Source: Seminavis robusta (Eukaryota; Bacillariophyta; Bacillariophyceae; Naviculales; Naviculaceae). Taken from it: a stretch of DNA of 41,727 nt. Shown in pieces: positions 23,266 to 32,603 of the stretch. Position 1 is the first letter of the stretch. Each line of letters starts with the position of its first letter. The stretch is taken from assembly GCA_903772945.1 (NCBI GenBank), contig CAICTM010000695.1:1-41727 (forward strand), in the 5' to 3' direction. The notes under the pieces were generated by a model. That model ran no database searches. It saw nothing but the letters and a program-made list of their open reading frames with translations, and was not told where the DNA came from. A program made the translations under genes and the position numbers.

Positions 23266-23969
23266 TAGCATGATGAAAACTATTGTGAGCTACCGGTATG
23301 AGCAACTGTGAGAAAACAATTTCTACAGTTCCCTTAGTAGGTGCACTACAGGATAATGATGTTATGGTGTTCATATGGACTTCTGAGGTGTCGTTCGTCG
23401 TTCATCTCTTGCTCCAAGCTCCGAGTGCCGACAGGATACGGATACGGTTGCCGACACTGTTGCCGCTATCGGTATCAGTATCGGTATCAACGACCGATGG
23501 CTTGTTGCTGTTGTAGTATTAATAGCGACTATTTGTTGATGTTAAAGTAGTGGTAGCAGTCGCGATCATCTTTCGATCAATCGTCTAGTTTGTTGACTGG
23601 CGACAAACTTCCCATCCTGTTGGCCAGGGATGAATCATCTATGGTGCACCGCAGGAAGTGCTACATTGCATGCCACAGTTCTTTGTATTCATTGGTATTG
23701 CCACTGTGGGATGTAGAGTTGGTCTTGGCTTATGAAATGGCTTCCACAACCACCACTGATGCAGGAAGCACCCAAAAAGAGGAGAAAATGGTTGCCTCCA
23801 GTTTATTAGCCCCTGAGTAACTACATAGCCACTAAATGGACTTCTAGATAAAACCGCTGCGACCGTCATGTTAATATTGACAAAGTAGTAATGGGGAGTA
23901 CCCTCTGAATGTTACCATGAGAGTGGCAAAGTACATCTACTTTAGAGGTGGGAGGTGTGATGAGAAAAA
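23266..23969. other. Spacer after the MITE
   Basis: About 700 bp with no supported gene. TACCGGTA occurs at 23291-23298, and an irregular CGGTAT-rich stretch at about 23439-23495. Confidence 0.4.
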
Positions 23970-24881
23970 ATGATGGAAGGTGGCTTGTTTTTGATGTGTG
24001 TTGTTTCATGCTGTTTTTATGGCATTTCCGGATTGGTTTCACCAGTGACTTTTTCGTGTCAAGCCAAAAAGAACTGTTCCGTGGTATTCCCTGGACCAGT
24101 CAGCACGATAATGGTGGTCACAAATAATAATGGTCTTGGGGCTGGTAGCTTGCGTTCGGTCCGAGTTCGAAGCTTCATCACAAAACCACAAAACCATCCT
24201 ATTGCAAACCCACCTCTTGCTTTGATCTGCTCTCAAACATTACAACAATTTGAATCGTTGACGACAACCATGACAGCGTCACCGCATTTCTCAGGATTGG
24301 AAAGGAGCCTCTCCTCTTGGTCTGCCGTCAAGTTCTTTTTGGCTCTATTTGTCTTGTCGCAGGGATGGATCATCATGACACTTGGCGAAACAGGGGAAGA
24401 CGTGGGAAGACTGCAAACGATGTGCCTGAGATATCCCACAGATCCAGCTGCAACAGGACATGCAGCTCGCCAAGTGCTTGAAAAATGGACCACCAGAGAC
24501 ATTCACAACTTTGAACATCATTTTCTGATTGATTTGTGGATTCACCCAATCCTCTACGCGCTGTTCTATACATCCGCATTTTTGCACGATCTCATCCACC
24601 GACAGGAAAACGCCAATACAGAATCAACAATCAATCCAGTTTTCGTTGGGAGATCAGGAGTCCTTGTCATATTCTCAGCCGCCCTGTGTGATATCCTGGA
24701 GAATGTTCGGCACAAATCCATCACATTTGATTCAAACAATGGCGTCATTGCTCCCGATCAAATGATGTATGAAGCGTGTGTCTTTGCATCCACCAAATGG
24801 TTTATTATGGGAGCTGTGAGTCTTTGGCTGCTATTCAGATATTTCAGTGCACCTACTAGGGCCGCAGCAAAGAGCGACTGA
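23970..24881 (+). CDS. Four-helix integral membrane protein of unknown function
   Basis: A single-exon frame of 303 residues from ATG 23970. A second candidate start is ATG 24270 (MTASPHFSGLERSLSS), which would give 203 residues. The first 100 residues look less like a conserved domain and could be a transit or signal region (MMEGGLFLMCVVSCCFYG). The core has about four membrane helices: WSAVKFFLALFVLSQGWIIM, HPILYALFYTSAFLHDLI, GVLVIFSAALCDILENV and WFIMGAVSLWLLFRYF. The CDILENV motif within a helix (buried Asp, Glu, Asn) is reminiscent of small membrane proteins of unknown function in bacteria and algae. The last 16 codons are duplicated downstream at 24951-25011. Confidence 0.65.
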   Translation: MMEGGLFLMCVVSCCFYGISGLVSPVTFSCQAKKNCSVVFPGPVSTIMVVTNNNGLGAGSLRSVRVRSFITKPQNHPIANPPLALICSQTLQQFESLTTTMTASPHFSGLERSLSSWSAVKFFLALFVLSQGWIIMTLGETGEDVGRLQTMCLRYPTDPAATGHAARQVLEKWTTRDIHNFEHHFLIDLWIHPILYALFYTSAFLHDLIHRQENANTESTINPVFVGRSGVLVIFSAALCDILENVRHKSITFDSNNGVIAPDQMMYEACVFASTKWFIMGAVSLWLLFRYFSAPTRAAAKSD

Positions 24882-25011
24882 TTTACATAAAATTAACATA
24901 CTGTAAGAGTGTTGCTTGAAGGCTTGTGGGGCTCAGGTTCCTCTGTCAAACTATTCAGATATTTTAATGCTCCTAGGGTCGCAGCAAAGAGCGACTATTT
25001 AAGTAAAATTA
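24831..25011 (+). repeat. Tandem duplication of the 3' end of the membrane-protein gene
   Basis: Copy 1 (24831-24895) covers the last codons and stop of the gene. Copy 2 (24951-25011) lies 120 bp downstream. They differ by a 3-bp deletion, loss of one base at the stop codon, and several substitutions. Copy 2 still translates as LFRYFNAPRVAAKSD against LFRYFSAPTRAAAKSD in copy 1. Flanking sequence is weakly similar too, so a unit of about 120 bp was probably duplicated. Confidence 0.75.
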
Positions 25012-25119
25012 TCCCTCCCTCGTGTTGATTCATGGCAATGGCTTGAGGCGGCTCGTGTTGTTGGACTCTTCTGTCGTCACCAGCGCGGGTGTGATAGAGA
25101 TCTTGGCCTCTGTCTGCAG

Positions 25120-25433
25120 GCACCATAGAATTCATTGGAGGGGCTGATGGGTCGTACGGCAAGGAGATTTCTGGTAGTGAAGTCTTTCTCCATGATCGGC
25201 ATTACACAGGTGGCAGTTTTGCATTTGAGAATACACACCGCAATCCCCAGATGCTGCTTCGGGCCGAAACAACGACGAAAACGGCTCTTCCGTCCACATT
25301 GGGGCGCATGTTGGAAAGCATCACTGGAGCGACTCAAGCCCAAACTGCACGAGCCACCTTGGAAGCAAGCAGTCCCTGTGTCTGGAGTGGTAGCGTATTG
25401 TCGGTTCAATGCTTCTTTTTCCTGGGAGTGTAA
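25120..25433 (+). CDS. Possible orphan exon or gene fragment
   Basis: After an acceptor-like CTCTGTCTGCAG a frame with protein-like composition runs to TAA at 25431-25433. It begins (A/G)TIEFIGGADGSYGKE and continues with SEVFLHDRHYTGGSFAFEN. No start codon or upstream exon could be found, and I do not recognise the family. It would overlap the end of the convergent hydrolase gene by 28 bp. It may be a relic, or the last exon of a gene with an undetected first exon. Confidence 0.25.
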
Positions 25434-26716
25434 GGACCATGATATGATTTCAACTGTCGCTGTCCATCCAACACGAAAATTTCATATGTTTGCGGTTGTT
25501 GCGGATCGTCGGCAGCAGGAGGATGGACTCGAACTACAACGTGCCCCCAAGTGGAAGCAAAGAGTCTCGCCAACTCTGGTCCCATGGCATTCAATCGTTC
25601 GGGAAATACGTGGGTGGCAAATATCTGACGACTCGGAGATTGCAGCAGTCGCACACTCTCACTTTTGGGTTGATCCGAGCACCACCCCTGAAGAACCACC
25701 ACGGGTGGATCCATCACGTCGACAAACTCTGCAGTCACACCATGTCCATGATGATTCAAGCTCGCCACATCGACGGCACCAGCCGCTCGGGCCGTGGGTC
25801 CAATCGTGTCCAACAGGATAGTATTACCGTGCTTTTCGCGTACCACTTCTTGATCTGCCCCTTCGTAATACCGGAAATCCCCATATTGAATAACAAAAGC
25901 AGCACTCAGGGCGTTTTCGTTCCATTGTCCGTGTTCATCGAGAAACGTTCCGTTAATCTGTGCTATTGTTGTTGTTGCTTCGTCATTATCATTATTTTGC
26001 ACCACCAGATTGTTGTTTTTAATGACTTGAATGACAAGATCCTCTTGCTGTTGTCCGTGCAGAGGTCGAATTTGTGTCTTGCTTCCCACTTGAAACTGCT
26101 CCATGGATATTTTGGACTGCTTTGTAGCAATAGTAGTATCCACAAAGTCGATATAATGTTTCGTGTTGTCATCTCCCGCGGACCTCAAGTCCTTTGGGAA
26201 ATCGTACTGAGGGTATCCTCGATCCACGAGCTTGCCAATGGGCAATTGGCTGGCAATCCAAGGAATCCCTGACAGCGATACGGCTGACAAATTGTTGTTG
26301 TTGTTTGGTTCTCCAAAATGATCCGAATGAAAATGCGTCGCGAGGAGATAATCCAAGGTTCGGTTGTGTCGTTGCTTGGAAGAAGGCCAAAATTCCGTCA
26401 TGTAGTCAAATATCCATTCGGAGGGACTCTTGGAAGCAATTGGAACTGGATCCAGTGCCTTTAGCTTGTCATAGGGCGGTCCCAGTGATTTCCACCATTG
26501 GCGTTGTTTTTCCAGGTTGACTTGTCCCGCATCGATAAGCAGCGTGGTGGAATCTGGCAAAATGATAAACGTGGAGACACTGCTTCCCACGTAGAGATGA
26601 TGAATATCCAAAAATCCGGGCTTCCATGGGTCAAATACTTGTTTTGCGGATGTCGTTGGGACTGCTGCATCCCACTTGAGGTAGCTGCCGGCGTCGTTCC
26701 AAACGAGAATGACAAC
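25406..26716 (-). CDS. Metallo-beta-lactamase-fold hydrolase, 5' end lost in assembly gap
   Basis: The frame runs from the gap edge at 26716 to TGA at 25406-25408, at least 436 codons. Shortly after the gap come VFDPWKPGFLDIHHLYVG and TTLLIDAG. The diagnostic zinc-binding motif THFHSDHFG (HxHxDH) lies about 90 residues further on. Later His residues in SLNHHGHG fit the remaining metal ligands. The closest general type is the ComEC/Rec2-like hydrolase subgroup of the fold, often secreted or membrane-linked. The residues just after the gap (VVILVW) are hydrophobic and may be the end of a signal peptide, but the start codon lies in or beyond the run of ten N. The substrate cannot be inferred. 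The C-terminus is basic (PRKKKH). Confidence 0.82.
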   Translation of the reverse strand, partial: VVILVWNDAGSYLKWDAAVPTTSAKQVFDPWKPGFLDIHHLYVGSSVSTFIILPDSTTLLIDAGQVNLEKQRQWWKSLGPPYDKLKALDPVPIASKSPSEWIFDYMTEFWPSSKQRHNRTLDYLLATHFHSDHFGEPNNNNNLSAVSLSGIPWIASQLPIGKLVDRGYPQYDFPKDLRSAGDDNTKHYIDFVDTTIATKQSKISMEQFQVGSKTQIRPLHGQQQEDLVIQVIKNNNLVVQNNDNDEATTTIAQINGTFLDEHGQWNENALSAAFVIQYGDFRYYEGADQEVVREKHGNTILLDTIGPTARAAGAVDVASLNHHGHGVTAEFVDVMDPPVVVLQGWCSDQPKSESVRLLQSPSRQIFATHVFPERLNAMGPELARLFASTWGHVVVRVHPPAADDPQQPQTYEIFVLDGQRQLKSYHGPYTPRKKKH

Positions 26717-26726
26717 ANNNNNNNNN
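26717..26726. other. Assembly gap (10 N)
   Basis: Ten undetermined bases, counted from the translation on both sides. The run is probably a placeholder of unknown true length. It interrupts the 5' end of the hydrolase gene. Confidence 0.95.
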
Positions 26727-27168
26727 NCCCAGATCGACGCAATGCAATCAACCGCACCTCATGTTCCCTTTGCCATTCCCAACTCAGTCAAGCAAAGCTA
26801 GCTAGCAGCACAGCAAAGAGGGTGCCGATGAATGGACGCCTTGACTGCAATGCCAAGGATGTGAAACAACGGCATTTCAGTCCCCTTTGGACCCGAATCG
26901 AATGCCCGGACACTCCCGAGAGGTCCATCGTGCATCAAAGCTTAGATACTCCAGTGTCTCCTCAGCGTTGAACGCTTGACAACCCCGACTGAATGGAGTT
27001 GACTCGACTCCGATTCGACTCAGTGGACTCAACTCGCATCGACACTAACCTTGACAAGTTTGGCAGCCGCTGTTGACTGCCACCATCGTTGAGAGCTCAC
27101 AAACAGCAGCAATCGCAACAACGAAAAGATCATCCCCTCCCGTATCTAACATAAAGCAGTAATACACA
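26727..27168. promoter_or_regulatory. Spacer before SKP1 copy 1
   Basis: The right part should contain the SKP1 promoter. CTAGCTAG occurs at 26798-26805, and a cluster of GACTC/GACTCA pentamers at about 26985-27045. The left edge may include the missing start of the hydrolase. Confidence 0.4.
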
Positions 27169-27812
27169 ATGGCTGATGAATCCGGTGTCGTCAACTTGGT
27201 GCGTTGGTTGATGGGTTGTTCTACTGGCCTGTCTTGGACTGGGCTGGTTCTTCTGTTTGTTTGTTTTTGCTGTTCTGTGACTTTTTTGTTTCTCATCGTG
27301 CCTCTGTGCTTCTGTTTCTGATCATCCATCCGCTCTATTTATTGTGTACATAGGAATCCCGCGAGGGCGAATGCTTTGAAGTTCCCGTCAAGGTGGCTCG
27401 TTTGTCTCAGATGATTGACGAGATGTTTGACGAAGACGAAGACATGGAAGACAAGAAGGTTCCCCTGCCCAACGTGTCGTCGGAAGTCTTGCGCAAAGTC
27501 ATTGAGTTTGGAAAACACTACCAAGAAGAACAAATGACTCCCATTCAAACACCACTCAAATCATCCAATATCGAAGATCTCGTGCAATCCTGGTATGCCG
27601 AGTTTGTCAATCTACCGCAAAAGCAACTCTTTGAACTTGTGGCTGCTGCCAATTATCTCAATATCAAGCCATTGCTCGATTTGACCGTATTGGCCGTTTC
27701 CATTCTCATCAAGGGAAAATCCGCAGCCGAATTGCGCGAAATTTTCAATGTCACGGGTGATGCGGCCGAAGGAGACGGTGAAGCCGCGGCGGCGGGAGAT
27801 GGCGACAACTAG
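27169..27812 (+). CDS. SKP1: SKP1, SCF ubiquitin ligase adaptor (copy 1)
   Basis: Two exons (27169-27198 and 27354-27812) give 162 residues, the usual SKP1 length. The tiny first exon encodes MADESGVVNL; the second opens ESREGECFEVPVKVARLS. SKP1 bridges cullin-1 and F-box proteins. The BTB/POZ-like N-terminal fold carries an acidic loop (FDEDEDMEDKK) followed by VPLPNVSSEVLRKVIEF. The C-terminal F-box-binding region contains LFELVAAANYLNIKPLLDLT and GKSAAELREIFNV. The end is extended by an acidic Gly/Ala tail in place of the classical NDFT..EE..VR helix. A paralogue lies directly downstream on the same strand. Confidence 0.95.
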
Positions 27813-28826
27813 AAAATACACACAAATATGATATTATATACATGAAAATGAGAATGCGACAATATCGTTCCTAGTCTACTTGGGTCAAAGATTTTTTATT
27901 ACTTTTTTTATTGTAAAAGGAGGTAGCAATCCTACAATTCACTTGCGAATCGAATCTTCCATCGTATCGTTCATCGTTGAGCATTTGGAGCTGAACGAAC
28001 GAACGTCGTGGCGGAACTCTTTCTAGGCCATTGCTGATGCTCAAAGCACGTGGAGAAAGCACGGAAGACGAGAACCAAGATCAGCGTTCTCTGGAGTCGA
28101 GTCGTCAAGGGAGGTTCATCTGGCTGCCGGTGCCTTTTGAGGGGTACGGTAGCACCGCTGTTCAGAGCCCGTCACTCATTTTGCATCCATCCATCCATCG
28201 ACTCGACTCGACTCGGCTCCCTTCCCATCGTAGTACAATTGCCAGATCACACTTCATCACTTCTTTGGATCGCGAGGCACTATTCATCCTGGACTTTTTC
28301 AGAGGTACCGTAGTTCCAAACGAGCGACAATTCCTACCGTGCTAGTCGGGCGCCCCTGCATACATCATCACATTGTTTCTGGCGTCCTCCAATCCCAATC
28401 TTTGCATCAAAAGAGCCGAAACCATTCTACTTGGCTAGCTAGCTATTGATCCCTTTTCCGAGTTTCCAAGCAACCCTTGTACCGTACTACGATGTATGCA
28501 CTTGCAATCCCTCCCATGCAAGGATTCGATTCCAAACTTAGCTTCCGCACAATTATTACATGTGTGCATAGGCTGTAGACTACAATAATAATCCGCTTCA
28601 AAACAAACAAAGATTCGTTCACTTTTGCATAGAGAAAGAAAAGGGGGAGAGGTTGTGAAAAGGGGGTCCCTAAATATTTTGTTCTGTTGATCGGTTCCGG
28701 ATGTTTGATTGGCACATCGGCGGCCAACAGAACTTGAACTTCTTTCTTTGTTGCTTGTTGTTGTCTACTAGTACCGTACTTCCACAATCTCTCATCTTTA
28801 GATAACTATTCTTTGAAAACATAATA
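27813..28826. other. Spacer between the two SKP1 genes
   Basis: About 1 kb with no supported gene. It holds CCATCCATCCATC followed by repeated GACTC at about 28184-28212, and CTAGCTAG at 28435-28442. The end should hold the promoter of the second SKP1 copy. Confidence 0.45.
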
Positions 28827-29548
28827 ATGAGCGAGACAGGAACCGTGATTCTGGTGAGATAGCTATTGGCGGAAACTGTGAGATCGAATCGATGTTTCGT
28901 TCGTTCCATGAGCTGACCCTCCAATGGATGGTATCTTTGTCTTCTTCTTCTTCGTCTTTATAGGTAAGCCGAGAGGGCGAAACCTTTGACGTGCCGATCA
29001 AGATTGCCAAAATGTCACAGTTGGTGGCAGATACATTCGATGAAGATGAAGACAGTGATGATGAAGACGACATCAAGACCATCCCATTGCCGAATGTGAG
29101 ATCCGACATTCTCCGGAAGATTGTCGAATTTGGAACCTACTACCAAGAGACTGAGGCCATGACGGCCATTCAAACGCCATTGAATTCATCCAGGCTCGAG
29201 GACCTTGTACAGGAATACTACGTAGAGTTTGTCAATGTGGAAAACAAGATGCTGTTTGATCTTGTTGCTGCAGCCAATTTTATGGACATTAAGCCGCTGC
29301 TGGATTTGACTTGTTTGGCAGTTTCCATCATGATAAAGGTAAGTGTGTTGCTCTTTTGACTATGTATTATCTTGCGCGAGTTGGTTTGGCTGGAATCATA
29401 TGCTAATGCATGCATTACTGAATTACCACAGGGTAAATCGCCCGAGGAGCTGAAGGAGATGTTCAAAATCAAGGGGGCCAGCAGCGCAGAAGAAGACAAG
29501 CAGGTCCTGGAAGAGAACGACTTTATACAACAATCAACAGAAACCTAG
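28827..29548 (+). CDS. SKP1-like protein (copy 2)
   Basis: Three exons (28827-28853, 28964-29338, 29432-29548) give 172 residues. Intron 1 sits at the same place as in copy 1: after a 9-codon first exon (MSETGTVIL) and just before VSREGETFDVPIKIAKMS. A second intron, absent from copy 1, splits after SIMIK and before GKSPEELKEMF. The BTB/POZ-like part has an enlarged acidic loop (DEDEDSDDEDD). The F-box-binding part contains LFDLVAAANFMDIKPLLDLT. Unlike copy 1 it ends with EENDFIQQSTET, retaining the acidic NDF segment of classical SKP1 C-termini. The TAG stop is part of a CTAGCTAG palindrome (29545-29552). Confidence 0.9.
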
Positions 29549-30154
29549 CTAGACTAGTACATGTTGCCAGTCTTTGTACTAGCTAGGAATGCGTATCACC
29601 TGCTTTTATGCATATCTATACACTATACATACATGATATATTATACAATCTGTATCAGTATCACTTGAAAACGGGAAAGGATAGAGCGCACGAAACATCC
29701 GTCGAGTCGGTTACATGTAGTCTACTTGCTCTCTAGCTAGACTAGTAGTAGAATGCGATGGGATTTCTAGATACCGGTACAAGATGTGCTTCTAGCTAGT
29801 AGGGGAGCTTTTTTACATGCATATCATTGCACCGCTTTTTCTACAATAGACAAGTGACTGGGTTAGTTAGTTAGACAGTACTGTAGTCACAACGTGATGA
29901 ATCTAGTGTAGTGCGATTGATTGTGCTCTCCATCGCTTCGTGTTCAACAGAGGACGATGCATTTGGCCACCTGTCTAGCTAGCTAGCATTCACTTTTAAA
30001 GTACATAGTTTGGCTTGATGTTGCTATTGCTATTTCAAGTTTCCCCTTTTGTGGCTCGTAGCTATTGATTCCTCTCTTTCACATTCTTTCCGGGCCGATT
30101 GCATTCGGCCCCAAAGTAGCTAGCGACAAAAACAATGGAATCGAATGATTCAAT
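29549..30154. other. Spacer dense in CTAGCTAG palindromes
   Basis: About 600 bp with no supported gene. It contains CTAGCTAG at 29579-29586, 29733-29740, 29792-29799 and 29975-29986 (overlapping), and TACCGGTA at 29772-29779. This is the densest cluster in the window. Transcription of both neighbours ends here. Confidence 0.55.
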
Positions 30155-31055
30155 CTACCGCTTCTGGCGCTTGTTGTCATTCTCTTGCTGCTCTGTTTCG
30201 GGGGTCACAGGTCTGGCATTCTTAGGAGGACGTGTATTGTTGTTGTCTGTCTGGGATCGGATCAACCACCGACTCTTTCCGTGTACTCTCCAACGCAAAT
30301 TGGCCGTAGCTGCAACAGCTCCGCTCTGGAACAGACGGCGCTCCATTTCGGTCAATTGGTTGGTATACGATGTGACATCATCCCCAACACTGCTCAAGGA
30401 CCAATCCAAAGTTTGGCGCAGGCGTTCGCCTGTGTACGTCTACATAGAGATCCAAAGATTGTGATGTGAGCAAAAGATGGGACCACAGGACTTCATACAT
30501 CCAAAAACTCCACATTGGTTTAGCTTGCTTGCTTACCTTGAGCAATGTATTTCGCAGTTTCTTGGCTTCCAATGCCACTTGCTCCAATCGATCCCTTCGA
30601 GAGCTGGCTGCAGACTTTGACACCTTTTGAACACTGGTTTCAATCAAGTCAACCAAGAAACGTCCTGCCATGAAGTATCGTTCATTTCTCTTCCTGGTAG
30701 GTATAGTATAACAAAACCAGAGTTAGAAACACTTCATCGATCTCATCATCAAGTTCAGTTCACATTCAGGTACCATGGCTTACCTCAAGTTGACTTCTGA
30801 GGGTGCCGCTTCCAGCCGTTCTCGCGCCTTTCGCTGATAGTGGCGAGGGATCCCAATATTGACAAAGTCCAAAGATGCCCACTTGTCAAGTGCCCACAAT
30901 GGTAGCTTGACCCGACTTCCCTCGGGCAAGTAGTGTTTCCCAGTGCCGTGAAGATCAGGGTCCAAATGCGCCAGATAAGAGAAATCAAAGTTCGTCGAAC
31001 AGGGAACCAGTTCCTCTTCTGCCAAGATGGCGTCGACATCGTAGTAGTTAGGCAT
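30155..31055 (-). CDS. PSF3: GINS complex subunit Psf3
   Basis: Three exons (31055-30784, 30693-30537, 30439-30155) give 237 residues in frame. GINS joins Cdc45 and MCM2-7 to form the replicative CMG helicase. The N-terminal B-domain signature is clear: MPNYYDVDAILAEEELVPC, then LPEGSRVKLPLWALDKWAS, then VNIGIPRHYQ. The helical A-domain follows across the first splice (LRKRNERYF-MAGRFLVDLIE). The last exon gives TGERLRQTLDWSLSSVGDDV, with the family's terminal helix (TEMERRLFQSG). A C-terminal tail of about 45 residues, Arg/Asn/Gln/Lys-rich, extends beyond the usual core. The start is the only plausible ATG. The gene is divergent from the one at 31437. Confidence 0.93.
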
Positions 31056-31436
31056 GCTGCTTCACACTCTTTCCTCTTCTTATACAAAACAAATAATGCA
31101 ACAACCCAACACGAGCACCCTCTTTGAAAATTAATTGTGATGATGCCGTGATGGAGCCAAATTGTGAAGAGGAATGGCGGGGGGAAATGGTTCGAAATAT
31201 TTAGCCGCGCCCACCACTTCAAGCTACAGCCAGTTAAGCTGTGAACAATTACATTATGGCGAGACGAGCCTCACTCTCTCCGTTTAGAGAGCTTTTGCAT
31301 CGCCGATCGATCGGTGGTGACGGTGATGGAGTCTTCAGTTTGACGAAATCAGACCTGAAGGATCCTGAAGGTCAGCAAACACAAGGCTTGATCTTTCTAC
31401 CGGTAGGTTCGATAGCTCGTTAGGCCATCCTTGAGC
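31056..31436. promoter_or_regulatory. Divergent spacer, PSF3 and type II membrane protein gene
   Basis: This 381-bp spacer lies between two divergent starts. TACCGGTA at 31398-31405 is only 31 bp before the ATG of the right-hand gene. No coding frame is supported. Confidence 0.4.
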
Positions 31437-32603
31437 ATGGAAGCCGAGCAAAAAAGATTGAGCGAAAATATTAGAGCCATGGTCACCAAGAGTAGCAGTA
31501 TCGACGCTAGTTCGAGCATCGTCGAGCATGACAGAGAGGATCCACGGGGGAACGCCGAACTTTCGTTCCCATCAGTTGAGGCCCAAGAACAGCCAGCTGC
31601 AGATGCAGTCAATTCAAGTCTCCGTCATGAGAACCAATCACATCAGCTATGGGCCAGAAGGGTGCGACCAATTTTGATTTTGGCATTGGCAGCACTGGCC
31701 TTGCAGGGTTTGCATGTGTGGCACGGCCATGAAGGCGAACGGTTGACATCGACAAATTCAGGACTTGAGGAGAAAACTTCAATCAACACTGTGCTAGAAT
31801 TAGGTCCTCGTTTTGAAGATAAAGATGAACCACGTTTGCGTGCTTCCGAACCTCGTTTTTCTCCATTTTTCTGCCACAACGATCCTGATGTGCTCAAGTT
31901 CTTTGAGAAGAACAGCAAGCATTGGGGCTACAAGACTTCCTTGTCAGACTTGGATGTTTGGGTTGTTTCACATGGAGGTGTGGCTTCAGAATACTTGTAT
32001 TCCCATCTGAAAGACCGTGACATCCATCTGGTTCCAAGCCCGAAGCACAACCTTGCATATTTGTGTCATTTGGGCAATCCAGAAATGGTTGAATTGGTCT
32101 ATCCATCGGACACACCCATCTTGGTCATTATTGGTGACTTTTGGAGGGCATTGATGTCCATGCACCGGCGCAACTATTTGAAATTGAATATGGCCAAGAT
32201 TGTATTTGGAGAAGAACGCTGCAAAATGCCAAAGTACAAAGATTATGTGTCCAAGAATCCCAATGATCCTGCTGGGATCAAGGCCATGATCAGGACCTAC
32301 ACCAAGCTTCCAAATGTTGTTTTCCTAAAGGCCCCATACAGCAAAGAATCTGTCATGCAAGCTGCACAATTGCTGGGACTTGACAAACTGCAAAACCTCT
32401 CATCCCTATTCCAAGGGTTTGAAGCACATCAGCGACAAACCAACAACACATTTATTGTACCTGAACTTATTCCCATCTACGAGCCCTACAAGGAACTGCA
32501 TCAGTTGCTAGACAACTCAACCATTCCGCCTGTCTGGACTTCATCGCAGCTGCCTGTGGAGCTGGAGATGTACCTCATCAAAGAGGCAAATGTGAATAGA
32601 TAG
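31437..32603 (+). CDS. Type II membrane protein, possible Golgi transferase
   Basis: A single-exon frame of 388 residues. ATG 31437 (MEAEQKRLSE) was chosen over the TTG two codons upstream. About 75 cytosolic residues rich in Ser/Glu precede one hydrophobic segment (RPILILALAALALQGLHVWH, about 77-96). A lumenal-type domain with N-glycosylation sites follows, including NNTF and NLSS. This layout is that of Golgi glycosyl- or sulfotransferases. Residues near 175 (DVWVVSHGGVASEYLYSHLK) have the strand-loop-helix look of a nucleotide-binding site. The later DTPILVIIGDFWRALMSMHR and FLKAPYSKESV are compatible with a sulfotransferase-like fold. No canonical PAPS motif is present, so this remains a weak inference. 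Confidence 0.6.
   Translation: MEAEQKRLSENIRAMVTKSSSIDASSSIVEHDREDPRGNAELSFPSVEAQEQPAADAVNSSLRHENQSHQLWARRVRPILILALAALALQGLHVWHGHEGERLTSTNSGLEEKTSINTVLELGPRFEDKDEPRLRASEPRFSPFFCHNDPDVLKFFEKNSKHWGYKTSLSDLDVWVVSHGGVASEYLYSHLKDRDIHLVPSPKHNLAYLCHLGNPEMVELVYPSDTPILVIIGDFWRALMSMHRRNYLKLNMAKIVFGEERCKMPKYKDYVSKNPNDPAGIKAMIRTYTKLPNVVFLKAPYSKESVMQAAQLLGLDKLQNLSSLFQGFEAHQRQTNNTFIVPELIPIYEPYKELHQLLDNSTIPPVWTSSQLPVELEMYLIKEANVNR

Noticed and set aside
25490..26272. 260-codon plus-strand frame
   Set aside because: It lies entirely antisense to the metallo-beta-lactamase-fold gene, whose motifs are unmistakable.
28184..28212. Repeated CATC and GACTC units that could suggest a regular array such as CRISPR
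   Set aside because: Simple-sequence repeats without spacers of constant length; CRISPR is not expected in a eukaryotic nuclear genome.
30135..30464. Plus-strand frame starting at a good ATG (MESNDSIYRF)
   Set aside because: It is antisense to the last exon of PSF3 and has no protein-like features.
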